A stretch of DNA of 15,292 nt. Origin: Paraktedonobacter sp034438135 (GTDB lineage: Bacteria; Chloroflexota; Ktedonobacteria; Ktedonobacterales; Ktedonobacteraceae). The stretch spans positions 1 through 15,292 of the forward strand of contig DAOTTL010000506.1 in assembly GCA_034438135.1 (NCBI GenBank). Reading direction: 5' to 3'. The notes under the pieces were generated by a model. The model ran no database searches, was not told the origin of the DNA, and worked only from the letters and a program-made list of their open reading frames with translations. Positions within the stretch are counted from its first letter, which is position 1. Each line of letters starts with the position of its first letter. Both the position numbers and the translations under genes were made by a program. Positions 14,903 through 15,292 of the stretch are shown here, one piece after another.

Positions 14903-15292
14903 AGAATATATTTCACCTTTTTGCTCAAAGCGATCAGTGAGACTGTTACTGTCTCTTCTTCCGACATTATACCATTATCGACCCAATGGTTAATAAGCAA
15001 TGCTCATGTGGAGCAGTTGCCTCCGCCTGATGAAAGTGTGTTCGATGATTTCCAGCCGCGTCGGGTAGATCTGTAGCTTAGCCTGTTGCCCCAAACTCAG
15101 GCAGTATAAGCTGTTCGGCTAGAACCACAACTTTGCCCGGTTTTTTCAGTGCAATCGGCTCTGGCCTCCGCAGGGCGAGGAGCTATTCTGTGTCCGAGAC
15201 CTGCCAGACACATCGCTCTATACTTCATATATTTTCTCTTCTATAGAAGAAAAGAGTAAAGCATATTTAATGAGCGTTATGCCAGAAATGAC
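14903..15292. other. 390-bp region upstream of the flavin oxidoreductase, no gene seen
   Basis: It holds the oxidoreductase promoter and a GAGAC/GTCTC dyad in its leader (14939-14955). Further right are a 6-bp stem TGTGTC/GACACA (15189-15212) and a perfect 14-bp palindrome TCTTCTATAGAAGA (15237-15250). An ATG at 15270 stays open for the last 23 bases and could begin a plus-strand gene, but too little is visible to call it. Confidence 0.5.
14966..14993 (-). promoter_or_regulatory. Promoter of the flavin oxidoreductase gene
   Basis: On the minus strand, TTAACC (14988-14993), a 16-nt spacer and a perfect TATAAT (14966-14971). Transcription would start near 14959, before the GAGAC-N7-GTCTC dyad (14939-14955), leaving a leader of about 57 nt. 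Confidence 0.55.

Noticed and set aside
15270..15292. Start of a plus-strand gene at the right edge
   Set aside because: Only seven codons are visible and there is no clear ribosome site.

Overview
The window (about 50% GC overall, with AT-rich gaps between genes) looks like an accessory region of a large bacterial genome. It holds a secondary-metabolite operon beside loosely linked exporters, a hydrolase, a binding protein and an F420-type flavin oxidoreductase. Protein style and GC would fit a spore-forming, filamentous Chloroflexota (Ktedonobacteria-like). That placement is inferred from general character only: there is no rRNA or other marker gene.

Left part (1-7854, all minus strand): one apparent operon, in transcription order an HPPD-fold dioxygenase (6736-7854), a PLP aminotransferase (5517-6722), an MFS exporter with an unusual repeat tail (3842-5470), a stand-alone adenylation-thiolation NRPS protein (1792-3774) and a condensation-adenylation NRPS that leaves the window at the left edge (1-1690). 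Gaps are 13-101 bp and most starts have a good Shine-Dalgarno sequence. The dioxygenase carries the Ile that marks hydroxymandelate synthase, where HPPD has Phe. With the aminotransferase and the NRPS this suggests a 4-hydroxyphenylglycine-type (arylglycine) building block made in situ, activated by the A-T protein and passed to the C-A protein, with the MFS protein as exporter. The hydroxymandelate oxidase such a pathway needs is not in the window.

Middle (7855-8736): an AT-rich 882-bp gap with a 32-bp imperfect dyad over a TATAAT box, a perfect 16-bp palindrome and one doubtful small ORF. Then come a signal-peptide-less type I periplasmic-binding-protein homologue (8737-9795, minus) and a divergent MFS transporter (10148-11485, plus). 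Both have recognisable promoters, and a perfect 26-bp stem lies exactly between the promoters.

Right part: an alpha/beta hydrolase resembling arylformamidases (11741-12586, plus) converges on a conserved RNase H-like (DUF429-type) protein (12618-13577, minus). Both stop codons lie inside the arms of one perfect 28-bp stem, so both proteins end in RSHS. A 404-bp gap holds short dispersed repeats related to that stem. A luciferase-like (LLM) F420-type oxidoreductase (13982-14902, minus) with a clear promoter follows. The last 390 bp hold no supportable gene.
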